Shown here: piece by piece, positions 1 to 8,234 of the stretch
Numbering within the stretch: position 1 is the stretch's first letter
Layout of the letters: every line of letters begins with the position of its first letter
Assembly: GCA_023433615.1 (NCBI GenBank)
Contig: JAEZCJ010000098.1
Span: 1-17,251, forward strand
Reading direction: 5' to 3'
DNA from: Bacillota bacterium
GTDB taxonomy: Bacteria; Bacillota; Bacilli; Paenibacillales; Paenibacillaceae
Length of the DNA: 17,251 bases
Translations under genes and position numbers: made by a program
The notes under the pieces: model-generated
Databases searched by the model: none
Told to the model about the DNA's origin: nothing
Seen by the model: only the letters and a program-made list of their open reading frames with translations

Positions 1-1122
1 GACTATATGCGCGAGTCGCCATATGGCAGGGATTGGCGTATGACGGGGATCTCGTCCGCCGCGGCGCTCAAGCAATACCTGATCGGCGGACACCCCATCG
101 ACATGCTGCTTATCCAGCCATGGCTTCTGCAAGAAGCGGACAGCCATGGCGCAGACATTCCGAAGGCGCTGCTCGTCAGGCGGCTTGGCGAAGCCCAGGG
201 CTTGGCGACTGCGGAGGGGCTGATGGAAGTGCTGCAGTATCAGTCGATGCCCCGTTTGTTCCGGCAATTGAGCGAAGTACGGGGCGGATGGGGCGGCTCG
301 ATCATGCGTCTCGGCAGAGGACAATCGAATCGAACCGCGATTATAGGCGTCTATTCAGCCTCGGGCGGGATCGGGGTGACGGCGACCTCGCTGCATCTTG
401 CGCATCTTGCTTCGCTGCGGGAGCGGAATGTCTTCTACCTGAATCTAGAGCCTTACGATGGCGCGGGAGCGCTGCTGGGCGATCAGCGAACGGAGGGCTT
501 GTCCCGCTTGCTCTATGCGTTCAACTCCAAACCGGAAGAAGCCGACGCGCTGATGAAGCGGCTGCGCAAGCATCATCCGGTGCTGAAGGCCGATTATTTG
601 CCGGGTGATTGTCCGCCGGAGGAGCGGATCGCGCTGGGAAGCTTCGAGGTCGGCAATCTGCTTGACACGATCGGCAATTCCGGCGACTACGATACGGTGG
701 TCGTCGATCTCGGCAGCATGATGACGGAGGCGCATGGGGAGGTGCTCCGGCGGTGCGATGCCATGCTGTGGCTGACGGGAAGCGATGCAAGCGCGCGCTT
801 CAAATCCGAGGCGGCCATGGGTTACGCCAAGCGGACATGGCAGCAGGATGCCGTGCTTTGGGAACGCAAGCTTCGCTACGTGGAGTGCGCGACGAAGGAG
901 ACGCAGGATGCGGGAGGGCGGCGCGATGCGGCTGGCCAGCGCGCAGCGTTCGGGCAGCTGCCGCATGCTCCCGGCCTGCGAAGCGGCGACGATCTGCGCC
1001 GACTGCTGGATCACCCGCAGTATCGATCCGCGGTCGGCCGCCTGCTGGACAAGCTGGCACTGGAAGGGGGCGATGCGGATGATCTCGGAGCCGACGGCCT
1101 TGCTGCTTCGCGAGCGCGTTAA
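1..1122 (+). CDS. cpaE: CpaE-like P-loop protein of the Tad pilus locus (5' partial)
   Basis: The reading frame is open from base 1, so the gene probably starts outside the window; the ATG at base 7 has no ribosome binding site. The first ~80 residues resemble the C-terminal part of the receiver-like domain that precedes the ATPase domain in CpaE/TadZ proteins. A ParA/MinD-like domain follows: a P-loop region at bases 346-381, a VFYLNLE strand near 430-450 and a Walker B-like VVVDLGS near 700-716. CpaE/TadZ proteins place the pilus assembly machine in the cell and are normally MinD-type ATPases. Here the P-loop reads SASGGIGVT: both the signature lysine and the invariant GK(T/S) lysine are missing, so ATP hydrolysis is doubtful. 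The position directly upstream of the CpaF-type ATPase supports the assignment. The 3' end overlaps the next gene by about 44 bp. The family call is fairly secure; the biochemical state is inferred. Confidence 0.8.
   Translation, partial: DYMRESPYGRDWRMTGISSAAALKQYLIGGHPIDMLLIQPWLLQEADSHGADIPKALLVRRLGEAQGLATAEGLMEVLQYQSMPRLFRQLSEVRGGWGGSIMRLGRGQSNRTAIIGVYSASGGIGVTATSLHLAHLASLRERNVFYLNLEPYDGAGALLGDQRTEGLSRLLYAFNSKPEEADALMKRLRKHHPVLKADYLPGDCPPEERIALGSFEVGNLLDTIGNSGDYDTVVVDLGSMMTEAHGEVLRRCDAMLWLTGSDASARFKSEAAMGYAKRTWQQDAVLWERKLRYVECATKETQDAGGRRDAAGQRAAFGQLPHAPGLRSGDDLRRLLDHPQYRSAVGRLLDKLALEGGDADDLGADGLAASRAR
1062..1070 (+). promoter_or_regulatory. Ribosome binding site deciding the cpaF start
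   Basis: GGAAGGGGG lies 8 nt before the ATG at 1079 and only 2 nt before an in-frame ATG at 1073. The spacing favours 1079, far downstream of the first possible ATG of the open frame (785). Confidence 0.6.
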
Positions 1123-2335
1123 GGAGGCAGTCGACCTCCATGAAGCGATAAGCGACAGCGAGCTTCTCCGGGCCATCGAAGGCGTCGTATTCGATTGGGC
1201 CGTCCAGCATCCGATGACTGCAGGAGCGAAGCATCAGGCGGTGCGGAGACTGTACCACGCCTTCCGGGGACTCGACATGCTCCAGCCGCTGCTGGACGAT
1301 CCGACGGTCACGGAGATCATGATCAACGGCCATGAGAACATCTTCATCGAGCGCCACGGCAAAGTAACGCGCTACGCGGCGGCGTTCGAGAGCAAAGAGC
1401 GGCTGGAGCATGTGATCCAGCATGTCGTGGGCAGCGTGAACCGCGTCGTGAACGAGTCGGCTCCTATCGTGGACGCCAGGCTGCCGGACGGGTCGCGCAT
1501 CCATGTCGTGCTGCCGCCAGTGGCGCTGCGGGGACCGACGGTGACGATACGTAAGTTTCCGGAGCGGCCGCTGATGATGGACGACCTGATACAAGCGGGC
1601 GCCGTCACGCAGGAAGCGGCCGACTTGCTAGCCAAGCTGGTGCGAGCCAGGTATAACATCTTCATCTCAGGCGGTACGGGAACGGGCAAGACGACCTTCC
1701 TCAATGCGTTATCGCAGTATATTCCGGCGGATGAGCGCGTCGTGACGATCGAGGATTCGGCGGAGCTGCAGATCCGGGGCATTGCGAATCTCGTATCGCT
1801 GGAGACGCGCAACGCGAATACGGAGGGCAAGGGCGAGGTAACGGTCCGCGCGCTGATCCGGGCCTCGCTGCGAATGCGGCCTGACCGCATCGTCGTCGGA
1901 GAGGTGCGCGGCGGCGAGACGCTGGATATGCTGCAGGCGATGAATACGGGGCATGACGGCAGCTTGTCCACGGGCCACGGGAACAGCCCGAAGGATATGC
2001 TGGCCCGGCTCGAGACGATGGCGTTGTCCGCCGCAGAGCTCCCCGTGATGGCGATACGCGGCCAGCTCGCATCCGGCATCGATCTGCTCATTCATCTGTC
2101 GCGGCTGCGGGACGGGACGCGCAGGGTGACCGAGATCACGGAGATTGCGGGCGTGGAGGACGGCGAGATCAGATTGAACGCGCTGTTCCGCTTCGCGGAG
2201 GCCGGCGGCGAACGCGACGCGATCGTTCAAGGGAAACTGCGGCATACCGGGCATGCGCTGCAGCGGACCGCGAAGCTCGCGATGGCAGGACCGGATATGC
2301 CGCTGCAGGAGGCGATTCCTTCATGCGAGCGTTAA
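1079..2335 (+). CDS. cpaF: CpaF/TadA-family type II/IV secretion ATPase
   Basis: This is the hexameric ATPase that powers Flp pilus assembly from the cytoplasmic face of the membrane. The product is 418 aa from the ATG at 1079, chosen for its ribosome binding site. An N-terminal domain (roughly residues 50-180) carries family motifs such as DPTVTEIMING and the arginine-rich DARLPDGSRIHVV stretch. The Walker A GGTGTGKTT sits at about residues 198-206, followed by the VVTIEDSAEL acidic box. The Walker B region DRIVVGEVRG starts near residue 269, and a His-containing NTGHDGSLSTGHGNS segment comes next. All catalytic motifs look intact, unlike in the upstream CpaE-like partner. The gene overlaps the previous one and its stop lies 13 nt inside tadB, consistent with a coupled operon. 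The assignment to the family is very secure. Confidence 0.95.
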   Translation: MISEPTALLLRERVKEAVDLHEAISDSELLRAIEGVVFDWAVQHPMTAGAKHQAVRRLYHAFRGLDMLQPLLDDPTVTEIMINGHENIFIERHGKVTRYAAAFESKERLEHVIQHVVGSVNRVVNESAPIVDARLPDGSRIHVVLPPVALRGPTVTIRKFPERPLMMDDLIQAGAVTQEAADLLAKLVRARYNIFISGGTGTGKTTFLNALSQYIPADERVVTIEDSAELQIRGIANLVSLETRNANTEGKGEVTVRALIRASLRMRPDRIVVGEVRGGETLDMLQAMNTGHDGSLSTGHGNSPKDMLARLETMALSAAELPVMAIRGQLASGIDLLIHLSRLRDGTRRVTEITEIAGVEDGEIRLNALFRFAEAGGERDAIVQGKLRHTGHALQRTAKLAMAGPDMPLQEAIPSCER

Positions 2336-3078
2336 GCGGTAAAGCAATTAACTCTAAGGTGCTTACGCCCAGGAATCGATACGCCGTGATACTGGCGGGG
2401 GCTGCATTGGCTTGTGCCGCTGCAGGCTTGTACTACCAATCGTTCGCGGCAGGGCTGCTGTTCGCCCCGCTGGGGCTGCTGGCTCCGAGGTGGGTCGGAC
2501 GGCAGTTGGAGCGATGGCGGCAGGAGAGGCTGAAGCTGCAGTTCAAGGATGCGCTGCAATCGATTGCTACATCCCTGTCTGCCGGCCGGTCGGTGGACAA
2601 TGCCATCCTTGTTGTGTCGGAAGATCTGCGCATGATCTACCCCGATCCGACAATCGAGATCCGTGTAGAATTCGACAGGATCGGAAGCCGGATGCGGAAC
2701 GGGGACAGCATGGAGCATAGTCTCGGCTCCTTCGGAGAGCGGGCTCGAATCGAAGACGTCCGAATTTTCGCCGATGTGGTGATGACCGCGAAGCGCTCCG
2801 GCGGGGATCTGGTTGCCGCGGTGCGCGGCGCTGCCGAGCAGCTCGGGGATAAGCTGGATGTCGAACGCGAGCTAGCCGTCATCCTCGCACGCAAGCGATT
2901 CGAGGCGCGAATGATGCTGGCCGCCCCGTTCGTCTTCGTACTGTTCCTGTCGGTAACGGCACCTGACTACATGGCTCCGCTCCACAGCGCGGTCGGTTAT
3001 GTGTTGTTGACGGTTGCGCTAATCGTCCATGCAGGGTGTTACTATCTGACCGATCGCATCATGGCAATCGAACTCTAA
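2323..3078 (+). CDS. tadB: TadB-like type II secretion F (platform) membrane protein
   Basis: The 251-aa product fits TadB, one of two inner-membrane platform proteins on which the ATPase acts. The N-terminus has hydrophobic segments at about residues 20-55. A cytoplasmic T2SF (GspF-like) domain follows from about residue 74 (FKDALQSIATSLSAGRSVDNA) to 200. Two hydrophobic stretches close the protein (about 200-218 and 224-246). The ATG at 2323 overlaps the end of the ATPase gene by 13 nt; a GGAGG at 2308-2312 lies 10 nt before it. The order ATPase, TadB, TadC is the canonical tad order. I see no damage or unusual residues. Confidence 0.9.
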   Translation: MRALSGKAINSKVLTPRNRYAVILAGAALACAAAGLYYQSFAAGLLFAPLGLLAPRWVGRQLERWRQERLKLQFKDALQSIATSLSAGRSVDNAILVVSEDLRMIYPDPTIEIRVEFDRIGSRMRNGDSMEHSLGSFGERARIEDVRIFADVVMTAKRSGGDLVAAVRGAAEQLGDKLDVERELAVILARKRFEARMMLAAPFVFVLFLSVTAPDYMAPLHSAVGYVLLTVALIVHAGCYYLTDRIMAIEL

Positions 3079-3086
3079 CGTGCAGC

Positions 3087-3094
3087 GGAAGGAG
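3087..3094 (+). promoter_or_regulatory. Ribosome binding site deciding the tadC start
   Basis: GGAAGGAG lies 9 nt before the ATG at 3104. This favours that start over an in-frame GTG at 3080, which has no Shine-Dalgarno sequence and would sit upstream of this one. Confidence 0.65.
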
Positions 3095-3103
3095 TGTGAG
3101 CGC

Positions 3104-4018
3104 ATGTTGTTGCCGGCATTGGCGGTGATCGGAGGCTGGCTCGTTATTGTACTTGCGGGCGTGAGGCGAACGCTGTTCTTAGAGCGTACTCGAGCAGGAG
3201 GACAGCGATATCGCCGTCAGGCTCGGTCATGGCAACACTTGCTGTTCATCCTGCCGTACGAGCCGTTCGTCGATCGGCTGGCCAAGCATTCCGCGGCGCT
3301 CACGCTTATGGCAGGCGTACAGTCGCGACTAGCTCAGCTGGGAGAGAACGGAAGGCTGGGAGGCATAAGGAGCTCAAGCGGGCTGAACGGCTCTAGCGGC
3401 GAAGCCGGAAGACGCTTCATGGCCGAATGCCTCGGACACGGGTTTGCGGCCGCAGGAGGCGTGACGCTGCTCGCTGCCGTCGCCGATGAGCCGGCGATGC
3501 TGGCCATTGCACTCGCGGCCATGCCGCTGCTTCCCGCGATGCGCATCCGCAGGCTCTACCGCAGCGCAGAAGAACGCCGCAGGGCGATCGTAACGGCGCT
3601 GCCCGCTCTGCTCGGGAAGCTTACGCTGCTCGTCGGAGCGGGCGAGACCGTGCAGGCCGCGCTATTCCGGTGCGCGGATGCCGGGGATGCGGACAGCGCA
3701 TTGTACACCGAGCTTAGGCGGTCGGTGCATGCCATCCGCAACGGCGAGTCGTTCCGGCAGGCAATGGAGCAATTCGGCAGGCGATGCGGCGTGCAGGAGG
3801 CTGCCGTATTCACGGCGGCGATCCTGTTGAACTACCAGAAGGGCGGCGACCGGTTCGTCATGTCGCTGCGCGAGCTGTCCTACGGCTTGTGGGAGAAACG
3901 CAAGGCCATCGCGCGAATCCGCGCGGAAGAGGCAGCGTCGAAGCTATCTTTTCCGCTGGTAGTCGTCTTCTTGGTGCTCATGGTCATCATCGGGGCGCCT
4001 GCGGTACTTAGCATGTGA
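3104..4018 (+). CDS. tadC: TadC-like type II secretion F (platform) membrane protein
   Basis: From the ATG at 3104 the product is 304 aa and opens with a membrane segment (LLPALAVIGGWLVIVLAGV). A basic region and a short Gly/Ser-rich stretch come next, then hydrophobic segments around residues 105-145. The T2SF domain spans about 166-295, with the typical LPALLGKLTLLVGAGETVQ entry, and a final membrane helix (FPLVVVFLVLMVIIGAPAV) ends the protein. TadC is the second platform protein and is thought to pair with TadB. The gene follows tadB after 25 nt. Its C-terminus just precedes a 41-nt gap before the pilin gene, the largest gap up to that point in the operon; I see no terminator in it. Confidence 0.88.
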   Translation: MLLPALAVIGGWLVIVLAGVRRTLFLERTRAGGQRYRRQARSWQHLLFILPYEPFVDRLAKHSAALTLMAGVQSRLAQLGENGRLGGIRSSSGLNGSSGEAGRRFMAECLGHGFAAAGGVTLLAAVADEPAMLAIALAAMPLLPAMRIRRLYRSAEERRRAIVTALPALLGKLTLLVGAGETVQAALFRCADAGDADSALYTELRRSVHAIRNGESFRQAMEQFGRRCGVQEAAVFTAAILLNYQKGGDRFVMSLRELSYGLWEKRKAIARIRAEEAASKLSFPLVVVFLVLMVIIGAPAVLSM

Positions 4019-4059
4019 GATAGGGCAATTACGATAATGCGAAATTGGGAGGGGTTAGG

Positions 4060-4251
4060 ATGATGAGCGGATTAATGAGTAGGGCAGCGCGACGCTTATG
4101 GCAATCGGAGGAAGGCGCGGGAACGCTGGAGGTCATCTTGATTATCGCGGTAGTCATTATCGTGGCCTTGCTGTTCAAGGATTGGATCATCGCGCTTGTT
4201 GAAGATCTGATGCAGCGGGCAGATGATCAAGCGGACACGATTTTCGAATGA
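4060..4251 (+). CDS. Flp1-type IVb prepilin
   Basis: This 63-aa protein is the likely major pilin subunit. A short basic leader ends in SEEG, followed by AGTLEVILIIAVVIIVALLF. Cutting after Gly19 places Glu at +5 (residue 24), the standard type IV prepilin arrangement, and leaves a mature pilin of 44 aa that is mostly one hydrophobic helix plus an acidic tail. GGGAGGGG at 4047-4054 lies 5 nt before the ATG at 4060 and 8 nt before a second ATG at 4063; either may be used. A TTG at 4045 is not needed because it precedes the ribosome binding site. It resembles the Flp1-like pilin family of Firmicutes Tad loci. The stop overlaps the next ATG (ATGA). The prepilin peptidase encoded at 8235 is the expected processing enzyme. 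Confidence 0.85.
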   Translation: MMSGLMSRAARRLWQSEEGAGTLEVILIIAVVIIVALLFKDWIIALVEDLMQRADDQADTIFE

Positions 4252-4958
4252 TCGGGCTGCTCCGCGAGCTATGGCAAGACCGGCGCGGAAGCTTCGTCCT
4301 GGATGCGTCGGTCATGTTCCCGCTGGTGTTTGTCTCGGTGCTGCTGATGCTGCTGTTGAGTCTAGCGGTCTACCAGCGCGCGATCGTCTATTACTCCGCT
4401 TCGGCCGCGGCGGAGAAGGCAGCATTCCGTTGGGATAACAGTTACCGCGATATGCCGACAGGACGTGCGCCGACCGGACATTACGATCGTCTTTATTGGC
4501 GGCTTGCGGATAATCGCATGTTGGAGGGGATATTCGGCTCGCTGCAGGGCGGTGCCCGCGATTCGAATGGCGGGTTGCTGCTGCCGGCCTTCGATGCCGA
4601 CGAGCGGGAGGGGGATCTTGCAACGATCAAGATCCGCAGATCAGCGGCTCGAATCGATCCGTCATTCAGCGGGGCAGCGCGGCTAGAGCAGGGCAATCCG
4701 CTGCTCAGGCAAGTCAGGATCGAGCTCCAAGCACCGGCGGCCATCGAGTCCGTGCAGCGGATGATCGGACGTGGCGCAAGCCATGCTGCAGCTTCATCGG
4801 CTGTCGTCGATCCCGTGGAATTCACGAGACTCGTCGATCTGGCACGGTATTATGCTGCCAAGTTCGGCAGCGGGACCGGCGGGAATGCGAAGCGAGGACA
4901 GGCGCAGGCGGTGCTGGCGGAGAAAGGCAAGCAACAGGGCGGAGGGGAAGCGCCATGA
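4248..4958 (+). CDS. TadE-like minor pilin / pseudopilin
   Basis: The 236-aa product has a short basic N-terminus, then RRGSFVLDASVMFPL and a hydrophobic helix to about residue 41. The remainder, about 195 aa, would lie outside the membrane and has no domain I recognise. TadE and TadF pseudopilins share this layout. The putative processing site is after Gly14, with Asp19 at +5 where Glu is usual. An ATGA overlap joins it to the pilin upstream and another joins it to the large gene downstream, so translation is probably coupled across all three. The C-terminal 30 residues are rich in Gly, Gln and Lys and look unstructured. The TadE-like class is well supported; the exact role in the pilus is inferred. 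Confidence 0.75.
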   Translation: MIGLLRELWQDRRGSFVLDASVMFPLVFVSVLLMLLLSLAVYQRAIVYYSASAAAEKAAFRWDNSYRDMPTGRAPTGHYDRLYWRLADNRMLEGIFGSLQGGARDSNGGLLLPAFDADEREGDLATIKIRRSAARIDPSFSGAARLEQGNPLLRQVRIELQAPAAIESVQRMIGRGASHAAASSAVVDPVEFTRLVDLARYYAAKFGSGTGGNAKRGQAQAVLAEKGKQQGGGEAP

Positions 4959-7294
4959 AGCGACGGATGCGCGGATTGCTGGTCCGGGCTGACGGATCGG
5001 TCAGTCTGTATCTGATCGCGATTACGGCGGCAGTCTTCCTCTTCATGGCCGTGCTGATCGATTATGCCCGGATTGCCGCATTCGAGCGCCACGCGGAGAC
5101 TTCCGCATACGCTGCAGCCCGCTCGATGCTGTCCGCATACGACGAGATCCTCTATGCCCGTTACGGATTATTCGGGCGAGGGGGAACAGACGGCGCGGAG
5201 ATCGCTTCGCGCGTCCTGGAGACGAATGCGGCGGCAAGGGGGAGGGCCGGCGCGTTCGAGCTGCTGGATATTCGCGTGGAGGACGTTCACGTGCAGACCG
5301 AGGAAATGCTGGGACAGCATCCGGTTCTGAAGCGGCAAATTCTCGAGGAGATGAAATATAAAGCGCCGATCGACTTGTCGATCGAGGTTGCGGGCAAGTT
5401 CCGTGCGCTGTCCGGCACGATGAACGAAGCGACGCGCACGGTGAACCAACTGGAGGAGCTGCGTAAGCTCTACGATGCGAGACAGCGCCATCTGCTGGCT
5501 GCGCACCGCGCTCAGCAGGATGCCGCGGCTGCAGTGTCGGGCTCCGGCATCGACGCCTTGATCCCGGTCATGGCCGGAGGACAGGCGGCAGGCGATACGG
5601 CGGCCGGGGTCGCCGCAGGTTACCCGACCTATGTTGGATGGGTAGAGGAGGATCGGAACCGGGCCGCAGATGCGGATGAAGGCGAGTATGAGGATGAAGA
5701 TGAGGGTGCGGAGGGTGAAGAAGATGCTGAGGATTCGGGACCGCTGCATGAAGCGGATATCGCGGCGTATGAAGCGTCTGCGCGCTCGACCGCGTACGGC
5801 ATTCGGCAGGCGGCCTTGACTGGCTCTAGTCAGCATGCCGGCTTCATCCGGTCAGCCATGAACGAGCTAGATGCGGCAGAGGCGGTGAATGCCCGCATGG
5901 CAGCCGTTGTGCAAGCGGCGTCGAGTGACGGAGCTGCATCCGCGAGCACGGGATATGGCAAGCTTGCGAAGAGCAAGACTGCTGCAATCGGCAGCGGCGG
6001 ACAGCCCGATATCGCTGTCGATCCATCCGGGCTGAGCTCGCTGCGTGCCGAGGCGGATCGCCTCGTGCTGGAGGCATCCTGGTTCCAGTTCTATCGGAAC
6101 GAGATGGCAGCGCAGGGAGCCGCTGCTGCAGCCGTGGACGGGTCGGCGGCAGCGTTCCAATCCGCGGTATCGAATGCCTTGGCTGCCCCTTCGGCTGGAA
6201 GGGGACTGACGCTGTCCAACCAAGCGGGATCGCTGGCTGCGGCTTATCGGCAATATGCGGGAAGCTATCTGGGCTCTGCTCCTGTGCTTGCCGCAAGGGA
6301 AAGCAGCATTCGGGAAGGAGATGCCGCAGATGCCGAGCGGAAGAAGCTGGAGAAACAAGCCTCCGCCAAGCTAGGAGACGCCCGTAAGCTGCTGGGACAG
6401 CTGGGGGCCTTGCCGGCGACCTCCGAAGCGGTGGAGAGCTACCGCAGGCTGCAAGAGCTGCATGACCGGAATCGGGCTTGGAATCAGGCGGTAGAAGAGG
6501 CGGTCGACGCTGAGGAAGACGCGGTTGAGGAAGGCGACAGTATCGAGATCCGTTCATCCGGAGACAGCGGTTCTTACGCGGAGCAATCGATGAACCGATC
6601 CGACGGAATGTTCGGGTTCGTGGCGGATGCTTTGAGCGGCATGCGGGACGAGCTCTATTTGAACGAGTATGCGGTGCATCGCTTCACGGCTTTTCAGCCG
6701 CAGAACCTCAGTACTGTCGCGACCGGCGGAACCCCACCCGGGGAGGGTCTGGCGCAAGCCGTCTCCCTGCATAACCAAGAGGTGGAGTACGTGATCTATG
6801 GCATGCATGACCCGGCATCGAACCTCGCGGCAGCATTCGGCGAAATCTTCGCGTTAAGGATGGCCATCCGAACGATGGAGGGACTGATCGAGAAACGGCC
6901 GCTCGGGCATCCGCTGATCGTGCTCGCGGCAGCCGTGCTTCACGGGATCGAGAAGGCGATCGAGGACATGATCAGCCTGGTACAGAAGGGGTCGACGCCG
7001 CTGAGCAAATACGCGCCTGTCGACATCGGTTATCGCGATTATCTAAGGCTGTTCTTATTCCTGCACGGCAGCGAGCAGGCGAAGCTGTCGCGCATCGCGG
7101 CCTTGATCGAGCATCACACCGGATACGACCTGCATGCGGTGCCGACCGCGTTAGCCGGCGAGTTCGCTGCATCGACGAACCTGTGGTTCTTGCCCGGCAT
7201 CGGCAAGGCAATGGCGAGAAGCGGTATATTACGAGGCAGAGTAGAAGAGGGCCGATATGAAACGACGCGTACGGTTGTATGGTCTTATTCGTAG
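4955..7294 (+). CDS. DUF5702-like large membrane-anchored protein of the Tad locus
   Basis: The 779-aa product has one N-terminal membrane helix (about residues 16-38) followed by ALIDYAR-type and SAYDEILYARYGLF motifs. These resemble the DUF5702 proteins found in Firmicutes Tad loci, though I could not search to confirm it. The long extracellular part is rich in Ala and looks largely helical. It contains two acidic stretches, at about residues 230-262 (nearly all Glu/Asp/Gly/Ala) and 512-528. The C-terminal third returns to conserved-looking sequence: a NQEVEYVIYGMHDP motif, then a GEIFALRMAIRTMEGL helix and a YRDYLRLFLFL motif. The role is unknown; a surface or assembly component partnered with the TadE-like proteins on either side is the natural guess. 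It overlaps its upstream neighbour by ATGA and the downstream gene by 38 bp. Confidence 0.75.
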   Translation: MKRRMRGLLVRADGSVSLYLIAITAAVFLFMAVLIDYARIAAFERHAETSAYAAARSMLSAYDEILYARYGLFGRGGTDGAEIASRVLETNAAARGRAGAFELLDIRVEDVHVQTEEMLGQHPVLKRQILEEMKYKAPIDLSIEVAGKFRALSGTMNEATRTVNQLEELRKLYDARQRHLLAAHRAQQDAAAAVSGSGIDALIPVMAGGQAAGDTAAGVAAGYPTYVGWVEEDRNRAADADEGEYEDEDEGAEGEEDAEDSGPLHEADIAAYEASARSTAYGIRQAALTGSSQHAGFIRSAMNELDAAEAVNARMAAVVQAASSDGAASASTGYGKLAKSKTAAIGSGGQPDIAVDPSGLSSLRAEADRLVLEASWFQFYRNEMAAQGAAAAAVDGSAAAFQSAVSNALAAPSAGRGLTLSNQAGSLAAAYRQYAGSYLGSAPVLAARESSIREGDAADAERKKLEKQASAKLGDARKLLGQLGALPATSEAVESYRRLQELHDRNRAWNQAVEEAVDAEEDAVEEGDSIEIRSSGDSGSYAEQSMNRSDGMFGFVADALSGMRDELYLNEYAVHRFTAFQPQNLSTVATGGTPPGEGLAQAVSLHNQEVEYVIYGMHDPASNLAAAFGEIFALRMAIRTMEGLIEKRPLGHPLIVLAAAVLHGIEKAIEDMISLVQKGSTPLSKYAPVDIGYRDYLRLFLFLHGSEQAKLSRIAALIEHHTGYDLHAVPTALAGEFAASTNLWFLPGIGKAMARSGILRGRVEEGRYETTRTVVWSYS

Positions 7295-8213
7295 GCTGAT
7301 GGACGAACGGGGCGGCATGGCATTGGAAGCCTCGATCGTGCTCCCTGCATTCATGTTCGTGATGATGCTGCTCATGTTGCTGATTCGGCTGTCGGCTGTG
7401 CAGATGGCGCTGCAGGACACGGCGGGTCAGACCGTTCGGTTGGCTGCCGCACATATACGGCCTGTAGCGCTGGCGACAGAGGCGTCCGTTGGCAGCATCC
7501 CTGCGCTTCCCTCGCTGCCGCAGCTGCCTCTCGGCGAGATCGGACCGCTTGCCGCAGAGCTGGCCGGAGCCTTGCCGGAGCCTGCCGGACCGATGCTGGA
7601 AGCGGTGCTTAACGGCGACTGGCAGCCGCTCGTCGATGCGGCGGCTACGTCGGTCGGCCAAGAAGCCGTGCTGCCGCTGATTCGAAGTCTTGCGCCAAGT
7701 TCGATCTTGGAACAGGATAAACTTCGGCTGGACGGGCTGACGCTGCCTGATCTGCAGACCAAGGAAGAGCCGTACTTATCGGTTCGGCTCGCTTATGATG
7801 TCCCGTTGGGGCTGCCGTTCACGAGGCAAACCGTTACGTTGACCGCAACGGCGGCGGAGCGGGTATGGGTCGGCGACACGGCCGCGGCAGTTTCGCATGC
7901 CGGAACAAGCGATGGGCGGGATCTGCGGATCGCGATCTTGGCCGTTGAGCCGATGCCGCTGCGGCCGGGGAAAAAGGCCAAGGTCATTGCGGCAGGGCCG
8001 CCTTATACGCAGCTGTCGCTGCAAGTCCGTTACAAGAGCGGGACGAGCAGGGCCAAGCATCTCGGTGATGCCGCCACTGACGAGAACGGCATCGTGGAAT
8101 GGGAATGGCACGTGTCCGGCAACACGACGCCGGGTACTTGGGAGCTGGTCGTGAGCGGTCCGGAAGGGACAGCGGTCACGCACCTATTCGAGGTGCGCAA
8201 AAAAGGGACTTAG
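7257..8213 (+). CDS. TadE-like pseudopilin with C-terminal Ig-like tail
   Basis: The 318-aa product begins with a basic leader and DERGGMALEASIVLPAFMF. Cleavage after Gly19 would put Glu24 at +5, the normal prepilin position, followed by a hydrophobic helix to about residue 45. A Pro/Leu/Ala-rich middle region follows. From about residue 222 the sequence turns strand-rich (LRIAILAVEPMPLRPGKKAK, then WEWHVSGNTTPGTWELVVSG) and ends in THLFEVRK. That pattern is typical of an Ig-like or bacterial surface beta-sandwich domain, so this may be a tip or adhesive subunit. The start at 7257 lies 38 nt inside the previous gene and has GAAGAGGG at 7244-7251. The TadE-like head is well supported; the fold of the tail is inferred. 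Confidence 0.72.
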   Translation: MKRRVRLYGLIRRLMDERGGMALEASIVLPAFMFVMMLLMLLIRLSAVQMALQDTAGQTVRLAAAHIRPVALATEASVGSIPALPSLPQLPLGEIGPLAAELAGALPEPAGPMLEAVLNGDWQPLVDAAATSVGQEAVLPLIRSLAPSSILEQDKLRLDGLTLPDLQTKEEPYLSVRLAYDVPLGLPFTRQTVTLTATAAERVWVGDTAAAVSHAGTSDGRDLRIAILAVEPMPLRPGKKAKVIAAGPPYTQLSLQVRYKSGTSRAKHLGDAATDENGIVEWEWHVSGNTTPGTWELVVSGPEGTAVTHLFEVRKKGT

Positions 8214-8234
8214 AGGAGGAAGGGGCCAGCGGAT

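Noticed and set aside
785..1078. Upstream in-frame extension of the cpaF frame
   Set aside because: It lies wholly within the cpaE gene, lacks a ribosome binding site and its sequence is Arg/Ala-rich noise; the family start fits 1079.
4955..5010. Prepilin cleavage site in the DUF5702-like protein (ADGSVSLYL)
   Set aside because: Position +5 after Gly14 is Tyr, with no Glu or Asp nearby, so it reads better as an ordinary membrane anchor.
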